DNA from: an uncultured Angelakisella sp.
GTDB taxonomy: Bacteria; Bacillota; Clostridia; Oscillospirales; Ruminococcaceae
DNA: 5,635 bases
Reading direction: 5' to 3'
Assembly (NCBI GenBank): GCA_947564495.1
Contig: CANOCD010000094.1
Location: 1 to 5,635, forward strand
Shown: one piece after another, positions 1 through 5,127 of the stretch
Layout of the letters: every line of letters starts with the position of its first letter
How positions within the stretch are numbered: the first letter of the stretch is position 1
Notes under the pieces: model-generated
What the model was told of the DNA's origin: nothing
Database searches by the model: none
Seen by the model: the letters and a program-made list of their open reading frames with translations, nothing else
Position numbers and translations under genes: made by a program

Positions 1-101
1 CCTTTCTTAGCTTCTTTTTCTCGAAGTGACAACCTGCGGCCGGTAACGAGACTGCCCGACACCCAGCCGCAGGAGCGCCCCTCGCTTGCGCCTTGTACCG
101 C

Positions 102-144
102 CTGCCCTTCCAGACAGGCCCCCGCAGGGGCCGAATCTGGAACG
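102..144. repeat. Hairpin module, left copy
   Basis: A two-part hairpin forms from 110-114 with 136-140 and from 117-122 with 127-132, with a 4-base loop (123-126) and an internal loop CA/GAA. The right arm carries the same module inverted at 228-270. Of seven differences between copies, 112 and 138 change together (A-T against G-C), 119 and 130 change together (C-G against G-C), and 123 and 126 lie in the loop. Only 105 is outside the paired pattern. This supports a conserved folded structure, in RNA or in single-stranded DNA. Confidence 0.65.
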
Positions 145-227
145 GACAAATCTTGCGGCCCAGGGGCCAGGGGGCCGCCGGGTAACGGTCAGGCGCTGCG
201 TTGGGCCGTCAGAAAGCCGGCCCAGCA

Positions 228-270
228 CGTTCCGGATTCGGGCCCAGCCGGGCCCTGTCCGGAAGGCCAG
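228..270. repeat. Hairpin module, right copy (inverted relative to 102-144)
   Basis: Stems are 232-236 with 258-262 and 240-245 with 250-255, around the loop AGCC at 246-249. The inner stem is GGGCCC against GGGCCC. Right next to it, 268-274 and 279-285 form a perfect 7-bp hairpin with loop TCCT; in the left copy the matching place is broken up by the 24-nt insertion at 78-101. The right copy lies directly upstream, on the plus strand, of the terminator at 335-385. Confidence 0.65.
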
Positions 271-334
271 TCGCTCCTGCGACTGCGTGTCGGCCAGCCT
301 CGTTACCGGCCGCAGTTGTCACTTCGAGAAAAAG

Positions 335-385
335 AAGCCAAGAAAGGGTAGGCTGTGACCCTTTCCTGGCTTTGTTATTTTTTGT
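335..385. terminator. Bidirectional rho-independent terminator
   Basis: Bases 335-340 pair with 367-372 and 342-349 pair with 358-365, leaving one mismatch (341/366) and an 8-nt loop (350-357). On the plus strand the stem is followed by a T-rich tract ending in six Ts (379-384 region). On the minus strand it is followed by CTTTTTC (328-334 read in reverse). It can therefore end minus-strand transcripts coming from the desulfidase gene, whose stop is at 584, and also plus-strand transcripts crossing the palindrome. Its left half overlaps the outer end of the palindrome's right arm, so bases 342-347 could pair either with 360-365 or with 1-6. Confidence 0.8.
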
Positions 386-479
386 GCGGCCTGGTTTTGG
401 TAGGCTCGTTTTGGTTTGGCCGTTCGGTCAGCGGCCCGGCCCATACATCCGTACAGACCGTCACCGCCTAGGGGTATTT

Positions 480-543
480 CGCCCGCTGCGGCGGGCGACC
501 AAAGGCTTCGCCTCTGGACTCCACCGCCCTTTGAAAAGGGCGG
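480..543. repeat. Cluster of three small hairpins in the desulfidase 3' region
   Basis: Three hairpins sit nearly end to end: 480-486 with 491-497 (7 bp, loop TGCG); 499-506 with 510-517 (7 pairs, one mismatch, loop TTC); 524-531 with 536-543 (8 bp, loop TGAA). None is followed by a T tract on either strand, so they are not obvious terminators. They lie 40-100 nt past the desulfidase stop on the minus strand and could protect a transcript 3' end or be a dispersed intergenic repeat. Similar words seem familiar from intergenic regions of gut clostridia, but that is memory, not a search. Nothing else with clear function is seen between 386 and 583. Confidence 0.55.
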
Positions 544-583
544 CCCTAAACTTTGCCTGTCTCGATTGCTACCTTGTGCGAGG

Positions 584-1873
584 TCAGCACCCCGACCCCT
601 GCCCGATCATAATGCGAAGGATCTCGGTATCCGTCTCCCGCATCCCCTCCGCCGCCATCCGTCCAATGCTGGCAATGGTCTGCTCCACACTCTCCTTGAC
701 CAGCCCTTCCCCAGCCCCGAAGGTATTCCCATCCATGGACATCTCATGGGCCAAAATAGCAGCGTCCACCGAAGCGGCGATCTTGGCGGCGCAGCTCCCC
801 TTGGCCCCGTCGCAGACGATCCCCGAAACATTAGCCAAGGTATTGGTGATGGTCCGCCCAATGGTATCGTAATCCCCCCCGTGGAGGTAAGTGATCCCGG
901 CCCCGCTGCCGCAGGCGGCGCAGACCGCCCCGCAGAAGGCCGACAGCCGCCCGATGCCCCGCTTCTGGAGCAGCGCCACCAGGTTGCTGACGATGAGCGC
1001 CCGGTACATCGTCTCCTCAGCCGCCCCCAGGTACTTGGCGTACACCACGATAGGCACCGAGCAGGTGATCCCCTGGTTCCCGCTCCCCGAGTTGATGACC
1101 ACCGGCAGCACGCACCCCCCCATCCGGGCGTCACTCCCGGCAGCCGCCATAGCCCGGGCCCGGATGCGAACGTCCTCCCCGTAGTGGCGCATAAGGGTAG
1201 CCCCCACCCGCCCGCCGTAGGCGTGGGTCATCCCCTCCTGGGCAATGCGGACGTTGTACTCCACCTGCCGTGCCAAGGTGGGCTTGATCTCCTCCAGATC
1301 AACAGTATTGGCAAAGTCCAAAATATCCGCCAGATTCAGCTCGTCCAGGTCGGATTTCTCCTCCGCCACCGCCACCTGGACCGGCTCCTCTTTCTTAAAG
1401 AGGACCTCCCCGTCCTTCTCGATGCGGATGACATTGGTGTGCTCGTCCCGGATCTCCGCCAGGGCGGTGTGCCCGCCCCCCTCCATGGTGATGAGGATGT
1501 GCAGCTTGGCGTCGGTGTCCAGCAGCTCCTCCTGGCAGATGCCCTCCGCCAGCAGCTCCCGGGTCCGGGCCAGATCGTCCGGCCCCACCTTGCTCAAAAC
1601 CTCCAGCCCCAGGCCGGGGTCCCCCGCCACCGCCCCCAGGACGGCGCTGGTGTTGATGCCCTTCATGTTGCCGGTGGTGGGCACGATGACCCCCTTGGCG
1701 TTCTTGATGATGTTCCCGCTGCAAGCCGCCGTGATCCGTTCCGGCATGACCCCCAAAGCCTCCCGGGCCTTGGCCGAGGCCAGGGCGATGGCGATGGGCT
1801 CGGTGCAGCCCAGGGCCGGCACCAGCTCCTCCCGGAGGATGCGTAAATAGGTCTCGTAGACGTGTTTGTCCAT
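584..1873 (-). CDS. cyuA: L-cysteine desulfidase, CyuA/YhaM (UPF0597) family, [4Fe-4S] enzyme
   Basis: A 429-residue cytoplasmic protein of the family that breaks L-cysteine into sulfide, ammonia and pyruvate using an iron-sulfur cluster. The N-terminal signature ELVPALGCTEPIAIA is at about 16-30 and CSGNIIKN at 51-58. Cys23 lies in the GCTEP motif and corresponds to the Cys proposed as catalytic base in the Methanocaldococcus jannaschii enzyme. Cys314 (FCGAVC), Cys354 (VCDGAKG) and Cys361 (GSC) keep the same spacing as that enzyme's reported cluster ligands 282, 322 and 329 as I recall them. Gly-rich stretches NSGSGNQG (261-268) and CGSGAG (321-326) are also family-like. I chose ATG at 1873 because GGGGAG (1882-1887) sits 8 nt upstream; a GTG at 1882 in the same frame overlaps that site. 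It is the last gene of the cluster, 65 nt after the CoADR gene. A serine dehydratase-like activity is the main alternative, since the families are distantly related. Confidence 0.9.
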   Translation of the reverse strand: MDKHVYETYLRILREELVPALGCTEPIAIALASAKAREALGVMPERITAACSGNIIKNAKGVIVPTTGNMKGINTSAVLGAVAGDPGLGLEVLSKVGPDDLARTRELLAEGICQEELLDTDAKLHILITMEGGGHTALAEIRDEHTNVIRIEKDGEVLFKKEEPVQVAVAEEKSDLDELNLADILDFANTVDLEEIKPTLARQVEYNVRIAQEGMTHAYGGRVGATLMRHYGEDVRIRARAMAAAGSDARMGGCVLPVVINSGSGNQGITCSVPIVVYAKYLGAAEETMYRALIVSNLVALLQKRGIGRLSAFCGAVCAACGSGAGITYLHGGDYDTIGRTITNTLANVSGIVCDGAKGSCAAKIAASVDAAILAHEMSMDGNTFGAGEGLVKESVEQTIASIGRMAAEGMRETDTEILRIMIGQGSGC

Positions 1874-1881
1874 ATCATACA

Positions 1882-1887
1882 CTCCCC
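1882..1887 (-). promoter_or_regulatory. Ribosome binding site of the cysteine desulfidase gene
   Basis: GGGGAG on the minus strand, 8 nt before ATG at 1873. It overlaps an in-frame GTG at 1882-1880, which rules against that GTG as the start and trims three residues from the longest open frame. Confidence 0.7.
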
Positions 1888-1896
1888 GCTTCTTCG

Positions 1897-1930
1897 GCCC
1901 CCGCCCGGCTCACAGGACCCGGACGGGGGC
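1897..1930 (-). promoter_or_regulatory. Intercistronic hairpin between CoADR-rhodanese and desulfidase genes
   Basis: Bases 1897-1908 pair with 1919-1930 as a 12-bp GC-rich stem with a 10-nt loop. The pair 1904/1923 is G-U in minus-strand RNA but a C-A mismatch on the plus strand, which fits a structure in the minus-strand message. There is no T tract after it, so it is not a standard terminator. It lies just after the CoADR stop (1939) and 9 nt before the desulfidase ribosome binding site. An mRNA-stabilising or processing hairpin that sets relative expression of the two genes is a reasonable inference. Confidence 0.6.
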
Positions 1931-1938
1931 TTCGCTCT

Positions 1939-3642
1939 TTAACCCTCCTGCTTGCCGCAGGGGGCGGTGTTCTTCTTTTCGGCGTCGGCCATCCCGGCCA
2001 GGTCCTTCCGGTAAGCGTCATAGAGGGAATACCCGCCGGAAAGGTCGTAGACCTCCTTGGCCCCGTGCTGGGCAAGGACACGCTGGGCCAGATACCCCCG
2101 CAGCCCCACCTGGCAGGTGACGTACACAGGCTTGGTCAGGTCCAGCTCCCCCAGCCGCTGGCGCAGCTCATCCAGGGGGATGTTCACGAACCCTGGGATG
2201 GTCCCCAAAGCCTCCAGTTCCCCGGGGTTCCGGACGTCCACCTTCACAGCGTCCTCGGGCAGGGTGGCGATGTCCTCGGCGTAGAAGGGCACCATGGTCC
2301 CCTCCAAAACGTTCTGGGCCACATACCCCGCCATGTTCACCGGGTCCTTGGCGCTGGAGAAGGGCGGGGCGTAGGCCAGCTCCATCTCCTGGAGGTCGTA
2401 AACAGTCAGCCCCAGGCGGACGGCGATGGCCAGGTGGTCGATGCGCTTATCCACCCCGTCGCTCCCCACGATCTGGGCCCCCAGCACCTTCCCCTCATCG
2501 GGGGTGTACAGCAGCTTCACGATCATCTGGCTGCCCCCGGGGTAGTACCCGGCGTGGCTGGCCGACAGGGTGAAGGTCTTTCTGTAGGGGATGTTATTGG
2601 CCAGGAGGGACTCCTCCTTCTCCCCGGTGCAGGCCACCACCTGGTCAAAGAACTTCATCACCGAGGTCCCCTGGCTCCCCTTGTAGCTGGCCTCCTTGCC
2701 GCAGATGACGTCGGCAACGATGCGGCCCTGCTTGTTGGCGGGCCCCGCCAGGGGGATGACCTGGGTGTTCCCCGTCACGATGTTCTTCACCGTGGCGGCG
2801 TCCCCCAGGGCGTAGATGTCCGGGACGTTGGTCCGCAGCTTCTCGTCCACCAGGATCTCCCCCCGGCGGCCCAGCTCCACGCCGCTCCCCTGGAGGAACT
2901 TGGTCTCCGGTGCGACCCCGATGCTGAGGATGACCATATCAGCGGGGACGGCGGTCCCGTCCTCCAGCAGCACGCTGTCCTTGGTAAAGCCGGAGCACCG
3001 CTTTCCCAGGTAAAGGCCGATGCCCTTGCCCCGGGCGTAGTTGTGGACGGTGTGGGCCATGTCCATGTCCAGGGGGGCCATCACATGGGGGGCCGCCTCG
3101 ATGATGGAGACGGTGAGCCCCCGGTGGACCAGGTTCTCCGCCATCTCCATCCCGATGAACCCGGCCCCGATGACAGCGGCGGTCTTGGGGGCAGCCTCCT
3201 TGATATGCTCGTCGATGGCGTAGGTGTCCGGGATGTTCCGCAGGGTAAAGACGGCGTTCTCCTCCATCCCCGGCATCTTAGGCCGGATGGGGGAGGCCCC
3301 GGGGGAGAGGACCAGGGCGTCATAGCTTTCGGTGTAGGTTTCCCCGGTGGCGTGATTTTTCACAGTCACCGTCTTGGCGGCGGAGTCCACGGCGGTGACT
3401 TCGCTTTGGACCCGAACGTCCACCCCGAACCGGGCCCGGAAGCCCTCGGGGGTCTGGACCTGGAGCTTGCCCCGCTCGGTGATGGTCCCGCCGATGTAGT
3501 AGGGCAGGCCGCAGTTGGCAAAGGAGATGTACTCCCCCTTCTCAAAGAGGATGATCTCCGCTTTTTCGTCGTTGCGGCGCAAACGGGCGGCGGCTCCGGC
3601 TCCACCGGCCACGCCCCCGACGATGAGTACCTTTCTGCTCAT
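1939..3642 (-). CDS. cdr: CoA-disulfide reductase with C-terminal rhodanese domain (FAD-dependent)
   Basis: A 567-residue cytoplasmic flavoprotein. The N-terminal FAD-binding motif VGGVAGG is at 8-14. The single active-site Cys44 is in SFANCGLPYY, typical of CoA-disulfide reductases and NADH oxidases of this family. The NAD(P)H motif GAGFIGME is at 159-166 and the second FAD motif ALGDAA at 278-283. YAPPFSSAKDP (424-434) carries the family's conserved active-site Tyr. The C-terminal rhodanese domain (about 455-551) has DVRNPGE at 469-475 and active-site loop CQVGLRG with Cys510. This fused form reduces CoA disulfide, CoA persulfide or polysulfide with NAD(P)H and is about the usual length. 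Start ATG at 3642 has AAAGGAAG 7 nt upstream. It follows the M24 stop by 18 nt, so the two are very likely co-transcribed. Beside a cysteine desulfidase, a role in sulfane-sulfur handling is plausible; oxidative defence is the alternative. The tail after the rhodanese domain (552-567) is charged and has one extra Cys. Confidence 0.93.
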   Translation of the reverse strand: MSRKVLIVGGVAGGAGAAARLRRNDEKAEIILFEKGEYISFANCGLPYYIGGTITERGKLQVQTPEGFRARFGVDVRVQSEVTAVDSAAKTVTVKNHATGETYTESYDALVLSPGASPIRPKMPGMEENAVFTLRNIPDTYAIDEHIKEAAPKTAAVIGAGFIGMEMAENLVHRGLTVSIIEAAPHVMAPLDMDMAHTVHNYARGKGIGLYLGKRCSGFTKDSVLLEDGTAVPADMVILSIGVAPETKFLQGSGVELGRRGEILVDEKLRTNVPDIYALGDAATVKNIVTGNTQVIPLAGPANKQGRIVADVICGKEASYKGSQGTSVMKFFDQVVACTGEKEESLLANNIPYRKTFTLSASHAGYYPGGSQMIVKLLYTPDEGKVLGAQIVGSDGVDKRIDHLAIAVRLGLTVYDLQEMELAYAPPFSSAKDPVNMAGYVAQNVLEGTMVPFYAEDIATLPEDAVKVDVRNPGELEALGTIPGFVNIPLDELRQRLGELDLTKPVYVTCQVGLRGYLAQRVLAQHGAKEVYDLSGGYSLYDAYRKDLAGMADAEKKNTAPCGKQEG

Positions 3643-3649
3643 AGCTTAT

Positions 3650-3657
3650 CTTCCTTT
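3650..3657 (-). promoter_or_regulatory. Ribosome binding site of the CoADR-rhodanese gene
   Basis: AAAGGAAG on the minus strand, 7 nt before ATG at 3642. It lies wholly within the 18-nt gap after the M24 stop codon. Confidence 0.75.
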
Positions 3658-3660
3658 CGA

Positions 3661-4842
3661 TCAGAGATAGTGGGGAGTATTGGGGGTGAGGACCTCACAG
3701 CCGTCCTCGGTGATGAGGACCATGTCCTCGATGTTGAAGCCCTGGACCCCCTGGATGTAGCAGGGGACCTCCATGGCCAGGATCATCCCGGCCTCCAGGG
3801 GCCGGGTGGTGCTGGCGTTGATGATGGGGGCCTCGCAGGTGGCGGGGCCCATGCTGATGCTGTGGCCCTGGTGCCCCCGGACGTAGGCGGGGAACATCTC
3901 CTTGACGTAGTCGTAGGCGGCGTGGTACAGGTCGCAGATGGGCACCCCCGGCTTGGCGGCGGCGATCATCCGGCGCTGGCCCTCGTAGAGGCGGTCCTTC
4001 AGCTTATAGAGGGCGGGGTCGGCCCCCTCCATCACCCAGGAGCGGGAGGTGTCGGTGGTGTAGAAGTCGAACTCGGCGTTGACCCCGGCGTCGAACTTCA
4101 CCACGTCCCCCCTGCGGATGACCCCGTCCCCGGGGATGGTCAGCCGGGAGCCCGACTCCCCGGTGGAGAACATGGACCAGCTGCTGGGGGCGGCCTTGCC
4201 GGTGGCGATGACCGTCTCCCGGAAGGTCCGGACCAGCTCCTGCTCGGTGACGCCGATCTTGGCGATCTTGCTGACGGCGGTGAAGCCCTCGTCGGCGGCC
4301 TTGCAGAGGGTCCGGAACATCTCGATCTCCTCGGGGGTCTTGACGCTCCGGGCAAAGACGAACAGGTCGGAGATGTCCTGGAACTTGGCCTCGGGGAAGG
4401 CCCCGGTGATGTCATTATAGCACAGGACCGGCAGATAGGCCATCTCCAGCCCCAGCTTTTTGTCGGCCAGGTCCATCTCCCGGACCATCTTCTTGAGAAT
4501 GTCAAAGGAGCTCTCCATCACCGCCGGCGGTGGGATGATGGCCCCGTTCGCCACCTCGTCCCAGGTTTTCAGCCCCACCCAGGTGTCGTACTTCCGGACG
4601 ATGAACCGCCCGGCGCTTTTCTTCTCAAAGGTGGGGACCTCAAAGTCCATGGTGGTCAGCTGGGTGGGGACGTCCTCCCGGGCGGAGACCACCGCCACCG
4701 AAAAGCCCGGCTGGCGGGAAACGGTATGCTGGTGTCCCCCGAAGCCGATGACGTAGTGGAAATTCTCCGGGGAGGAGACGATGGCTCCGTCCAGACCCTG
4801 CTGGCGGAGCAGTTCTTTGATTCGGCCTTCCTTTGGCAGCAT
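3661..4842 (-). CDS. M24 (pita-bread fold) metallohydrolase, Xaa-Pro peptidase/creatinase-like
   Basis: A 393-residue cytoplasmic protein with a creatinase-type N-terminal domain (about 1-165) and a C-terminal pita-bread catalytic domain (about 170-393). The five dinuclear-metal ligands of M24 peptidases are present: Asp251 (KFDAG), Asp264 (TTDTSRS), His327 (GHQGHSIS), Glu358 (AMEVP) and Glu372 (FNIEDM). Two features are atypical: the first two Asp are 13 apart instead of the usual 11, and the peptidase motif with a second His before Glu (HGIGLxxHE) is replaced by HSISMGPATCEAP, with Cys336 in place of that His. So it may cleave a non-peptide amide, as creatinase or ectoine hydrolase relatives do. 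The ATG at 4842 is chosen because GAAAGGAG lies 10 nt upstream; an in-frame ATG at 4959 would add 39 Arg/Ser-rich residues unlike the family N-terminus and spanning a GC-rich hairpin. It sits between the transporter and the CoADR gene, so it likely acts on the imported substrate. Confidence 0.88.
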   Translation of the reverse strand: MLPKEGRIKELLRQQGLDGAIVSSPENFHYVIGFGGHQHTVSRQPGFSVAVVSAREDVPTQLTTMDFEVPTFEKKSAGRFIVRKYDTWVGLKTWDEVANGAIIPPPAVMESSFDILKKMVREMDLADKKLGLEMAYLPVLCYNDITGAFPEAKFQDISDLFVFARSVKTPEEIEMFRTLCKAADEGFTAVSKIAKIGVTEQELVRTFRETVIATGKAAPSSWSMFSTGESGSRLTIPGDGVIRRGDVVKFDAGVNAEFDFYTTDTSRSWVMEGADPALYKLKDRLYEGQRRMIAAAKPGVPICDLYHAAYDYVKEMFPAYVRGHQGHSISMGPATCEAPIINASTTRPLEAGMILAMEVPCYIQGVQGFNIEDMVLITEDGCEVLTPNTPHYL

Positions 4843-4852
4843 GAGGGATTCG

Positions 4853-4860
4853 CTCCTTTC
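4853..4860 (-). promoter_or_regulatory. Ribosome binding site that fixes the M24 start
   Basis: GAAAGGAG on the minus strand, 10 nt before ATG at 4842. It decides against the in-frame ATG at 4959 as the start. Confidence 0.75.
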
Positions 4861-4892
4861 TGTGTTTCGTCGTGTCGTTTGGTTTTGTGGAA

Positions 4893-4927
4893 AGCGGCCG
4901 CGTGCGCTGAATGTGCGCGCGGCCGCT
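4893..4927. repeat. GC-rich 15-bp hairpin upstream of the M24 gene
   Basis: Bases 4893-4907 pair with 4913-4927 around the 5-nt loop TGAAT. The outer 10 pairs are perfect and include GCGGCCGC. Two inner pairs (4903/4917 and 4906/4914) are G-U on the plus strand and A-C mismatches on the minus strand. On the minus strand it is followed by TTTCCACAAAACC, which is a poor T tract, and on the plus strand by none. It lies 33 nt upstream of the M24 ribosome binding site. It could be a weak attenuator or a processing hairpin in the leader, but no function is shown. Confidence 0.6.
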
Positions 4928-4974
4928 GCTTGGTTACTGAATGCCTGCATGGAGGTCAAGCCCCAATCGCTCCT

Positions 4975-5110
4975 GGCACCACACCTGCGTAAAATAGAAT
5001 GTGGTCCTAAACTCAGGTCCGGTGGACCCTAGCTCGTTTAAGCCTCTATCAGCCTAAGTCTCCAGGCAGTCGCTTTCGCCTAACACCTATGTATCGTAGG
5101 GTGTGGCACC
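4975..5110 (-). ncRNA. Candidate structured RNA or leader domain between transporter and M24 genes
   Basis: In minus-strand RNA, 5110-5100 (GGUGCCACACC) pairs with 4985-4975 (GGUGUGGUGCC) as an 11-bp helix with a tandem U-G/G-U pair; on the plus strand those two pairs would be A-C mismatches. Inside are further possible stems: a CTA/TAG hairpin near 5087-5099, AGGC/GCCT at 5079-5082 with 5064-5067, and a 9-pair helix 5061-5053 with 5017-5009. Also GGTCC/GGACC at 5024-5028 with 5016-5020, which competes with the 9-pair helix. Two GGACC words (5016-5020 and 5003-5007) could compete for the one GGTCC. The stretch is visibly less GC-rich than the flanking genes. I do not recognise a known riboswitch: the THF, SAM, glycine and T-box words I know are absent. 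It could be a leader element, a small RNA, or a remnant of a repeat. Confidence 0.4.
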
Positions 5111-5124
5111 GGGCCCTGGCCCGG
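5109..5124. repeat. Small GC hairpin just after the transporter stop
   Basis: CCGGGC (5109-5114) pairs with GCCCGG (5119-5124) around a 4-nt loop, starting 3 nt past the transporter stop codon on the minus strand. There is no T tract after it, so termination here is doubtful. It shares two bases with the closing helix of the 4975-5110 domain, so the two structures would compete at their edge. Confidence 0.5.
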
Positions 5125-5127
5125 CGG

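Larger units (their letters stand above)
1..347. repeat. Large imperfect inverted repeat (palindromic intergenic element), probably cut at left edge
   Basis: Two arms of about 145 nt face each other around an 83-nt centre (145-227). Bases 1-50 match the reverse complement of 299-347 with one mismatch (base 9) and one extra base (a C at 33/34). Bases 51-77 match 272-298 at 23 of 27 positions. Bases 102-144 match 228-270 at 36 of 43 positions without a gap. The left arm has 24 extra bases (78-101) where the right arm has one (271). The centre has its own hairpins: 155-161 with 172-178, and 202-208 with 218-224. Each arm can also fold alone. No convincing gene lies here: the open frames on both strands repeat the same short peptide because the DNA is palindromic. 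It could be a miniature inverted-repeat element, two inverted copies of a dispersed intergenic repeat, or a structured RNA locus. The inverted repeat is directly visible; its nature is not known. Confidence 0.9.

Noticed and set aside
7..358. Open frames on both strands inside the palindrome
   Set aside because: Both encode the same VTSRKRS-type peptide only because the DNA is an inverted repeat. They are Arg/Pro-rich, lack good ribosome binding sites and cross conserved hairpins.
1..543. CRISPR array
   Set aside because: The repeats are inverted, few and unevenly spaced, with no regular direct repeats and spacers.
416..1846. 476-codon open frame on the plus strand opposite the desulfidase gene
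   Set aside because: It shows no recognisable domain, is rich in Pro, His, Gln and Arg, and lies opposite a gene with clear family motifs.
4843..4959. N-terminal extension of the M24 protein from ATG at 4959
   Set aside because: The internal ATG at 4842 has a strong ribosome binding site and starts a normal family N-terminus, whereas the extension reads through a GC-rich hairpin and is unlike the family.
4931..4959. Possible promoter (TTGACC, 17-nt spacer, TAACCA) on the minus strand
   Set aside because: The -35 box is good but the -10 box matches only two of six consensus bases, so I do not call it. A TATTTT at 4991-4996 has no good -35 box at the right distance.
2065..4992. 975-codon open frame on the plus strand opposite three genes
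   Set aside because: It is a by-product of GC-rich codon use on the minus strand. Its product is low-complexity, rich in Gly, Asp, Val and His, with no family motifs, while the minus strand encodes recognisable enzymes with ribosome binding sites.
4975..5110. tRNA or tmRNA gene
   Set aside because: There is no T-loop TTCGA-type motif, no cloverleaf spacing and no CCA end.
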